The notes under the pieces were generated by a model. It was not told where the DNA came from, did not search any database, and saw nothing but the letters and a program-made list of their open reading frames with translations. A stretch of DNA of 39,915 nt from a virus. The stretch is from positions 1 to 39,915 of IMG/VR virus record IMGVR_UViG_3300035564_000055. The stretch is one strand, 5' to 3'. Numbering within the stretch: position 1 is the stretch's first letter; each line of letters opens with the position of its first letter. The translations under genes were made by a program, and so were the position numbers. Shown here piece by piece: positions 39,308 through 39,915 of the stretch.

Positions 39308-39350
39308 GCAAAAAGCCCGCCAGGCCGTAAACCTGTTGGCGAGCTTTTGC
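39308..39350 (+). terminator. Terminator after the RHH gene (tR1-like position)
   Basis: GCAAAAAGC with GCTTTTGC, and inner GCCAGG with CCTGTTGGC, form a bulged hairpin flanked by A- and T-runs. It begins three bases after the RHH stop. Early transcription must read through it to reach the genes at 39365 onward, so regulated antitermination or partial leakiness is implied. Confidence 0.6.
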
Positions 39351-39364
39351 AGAAAGGATAATCA

Positions 39365-39520
39365 ATGTCCATTTTAGCACCCATTTTCTCGCAAGTCAAC
39401 ACAATAGATGCCATCGCCCTGGCTGGAGCCATCGGGATGTACCTGATCCTGATCATCGGCCTTATCTTCATGGCAGTTGCAATTCGCATGTTTCTCTCAC
39501 TTCCTGGAGGACGCAAATGA
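39365..39520 (+). CDS. 51-residue membrane peptide
   Basis: ATG 39365 follows AAAGGA. One long hydrophobic helix at residues about 15-42 is followed by a short basic tail. The stop overlaps the next start (ATGA). First of three coupled small membrane proteins just before the amber-interrupted frame. Not recognised. Confidence 0.55.
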   Translation: MSILAPIFSQVNTIDAIALAGAIGMYLILIIGLIFMAVAIRMFLSLPGGRK

Positions 39521-39636
39521 TCGGTCATTTAGCCCTCTACGTAACCGCTGGCGCGGTATGTATACTCGCTACCGCCTTCTTCTGGTTCATCGCATTGCTA
39601 ATCGAATTGTTAGCTCGAAAGCTAGGTCAAAGATGA
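39517..39636 (+). CDS. 39-residue membrane peptide
   Basis: Coupled by ATGA at both ends. A single hydrophobic helix with several aromatic residues (residues about 5-32) and a basic C-terminal tail (ARKLGQR). Not recognised. GGAGG lies close upstream of its start. Confidence 0.55.
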   Translation: MIGHLALYVTAGAVCILATAFFWFIALLIELLARKLGQR

Positions 39637-39812
39637 GACACCTAACTTATCTCTTCCTTTCAGCCTTCGCAGCCGCATTTTGGGGCGGCATCACCCTTCA
39701 CTTCCTGGGTACAGTCGCCGCCGGGATTGTCACTGCCTTCGTGTTCGTAACCGGGATATTTACCTTCTCGCTCTTAAACAGCGCTGCAGTAGCAGACGGA
39801 AGGCAGGCATAA
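39633..39812 (+). CDS. 59-residue two-pass membrane protein
   Basis: Starts at ATG 39633, overlapping the previous stop. Two hydrophobic helices (about residues 4-24 and 28-48) and a polar C-terminal end. The stop at 39810-39812 is followed one base later by the ATG of the amber-interrupted frame. Not recognised. Confidence 0.55.
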   Translation: MRHLTYLFLSAFAAAFWGGITLHFLGTVAAGIVTAFVFVTGIFTFSLLNSAAVADGRQA

Positions 39813-39915
39813 CATGGGTAGACCATACCGAGGCTCTAATCTGATCTATTGCGATACCTGGCCCCGCATAACGGTCCGGGATATCAGTAACCCAAACTCG
39901 GAGTATTGGCGATCG
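39793..39915. repeat. Direct terminal repeat, right copy
   Basis: Identical to bases 1-123; see the left copy. The window ends exactly one base before the in-frame amber codon found at 124 in the left copy. Confidence 0.95.
39814..39915 (+). CDS. 5' part of the amber-interrupted frame (continues at 124 if circular)
   Basis: 34 codons from ATG 39814 identical to 22-123. If the molecule is circular, this and positions 22-402 are the same gene. Listed separately only because the window cuts it here. Confidence 0.7.
   Translation, partial: MGRPYRGSNLIYCDTWPRITVRDISNPNSEYWRS

Noticed and set aside
1-39915. TAG reassigned to an amino acid
   Set aside because: Several convincing genes end in TAG (for example 2943, 7102 and the integrase at 36240), and only one gene is interrupted.
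1-39915. tRNA genes, CRISPR arrays, insertion sequences, diversity-generating retroelement
   Set aside because: No cloverleaf, regularly spaced repeat, transposase or reverse transcriptase was seen on either strand by eye; the short tandem repeats at 3323-3360 have no spacers.

Overview
The window reads as the complete genome of a temperate, siphovirus-type tailed phage. The first 123 bases recur exactly as the last 123, so the sequence is probably a circle (or a terminally redundant molecule) of 39,792 unique bases opened inside a gene. Two accessory proteins carry signatures I associate with Chloroflexota, especially Anaerolineae: a secreted protein ending in HAVFLPTIIH, and a membrane protein with an NTPVPTNTPRPT linker. 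A host of that kind is therefore inferred. No sequence search was possible, so the host call is a hypothesis.

Layout. (1) Switch and integration, about 36240-39350: a large serine integrase and a co-transcribed membrane protein (minus), a small plus-strand gene, a helix-turn-helix repressor (minus), an operator region with a near-consensus promoter, and a ribbon-helix-helix protein in the position Cro has in lambdoid phages, followed by a tR1-like terminator. (2) Early operon, plus strand, 39365 through the junction to 9636: about thirty small, often ATGA-coupled genes. These include an SSB-tailed protein, a winged-helix protein, a replication initiator gene with internal iterons, a minimal PolX-type nucleotidyltransferase, CxxCxGxG and J-domain proteins, a DUF4031 protein, a lipoprotein and many small membrane or zinc-binding proteins. 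It ends at a strong terminator (9711-9735). (3) Junction, 9784-10175: a short LuxR/GerE-type DNA-binding protein (minus) and, divergent from it, a well-formed orphan small-RNA unit. (4) Late operon, minus strand, 36012 down to 10210: lysis cassette, terminase, portal, MuF-like protein, protease/scaffold, capsid decoration protein, capsid protein, head-tail connectors, tail tube, G/GT tail chaperones with a -1 frameshift site, tape measure, baseplate and receptor-binding/tail-fibre proteins. One plus-strand cargo gene (17018-17527) with its own promoter interrupts the tail genes.

How it works together. The repressor and the ribbon-helix-helix protein probably compete at the paired palindromes at 39071-39106 for the lysis/lysogeny decision. 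Early genes then replicate the DNA, probably from the iterons at 3323-3360. The roughly 26-kb late transcript appears to start from one promoter at 36147-36174. Its predicted first nucleotide is also the first base of a large two-stem hairpin, which suggests an RNA element acting on the polymerase or on the message. I found no tRNA, rRNA, CRISPR array, insertion sequence or reverse transcriptase. No gene-free stretch exceeds 300 bases; the longest (36013-36239) holds the late promoter and leader hairpins. The most novel-looking items are the orphan small RNA at 10051-10174 and the structured late leader.
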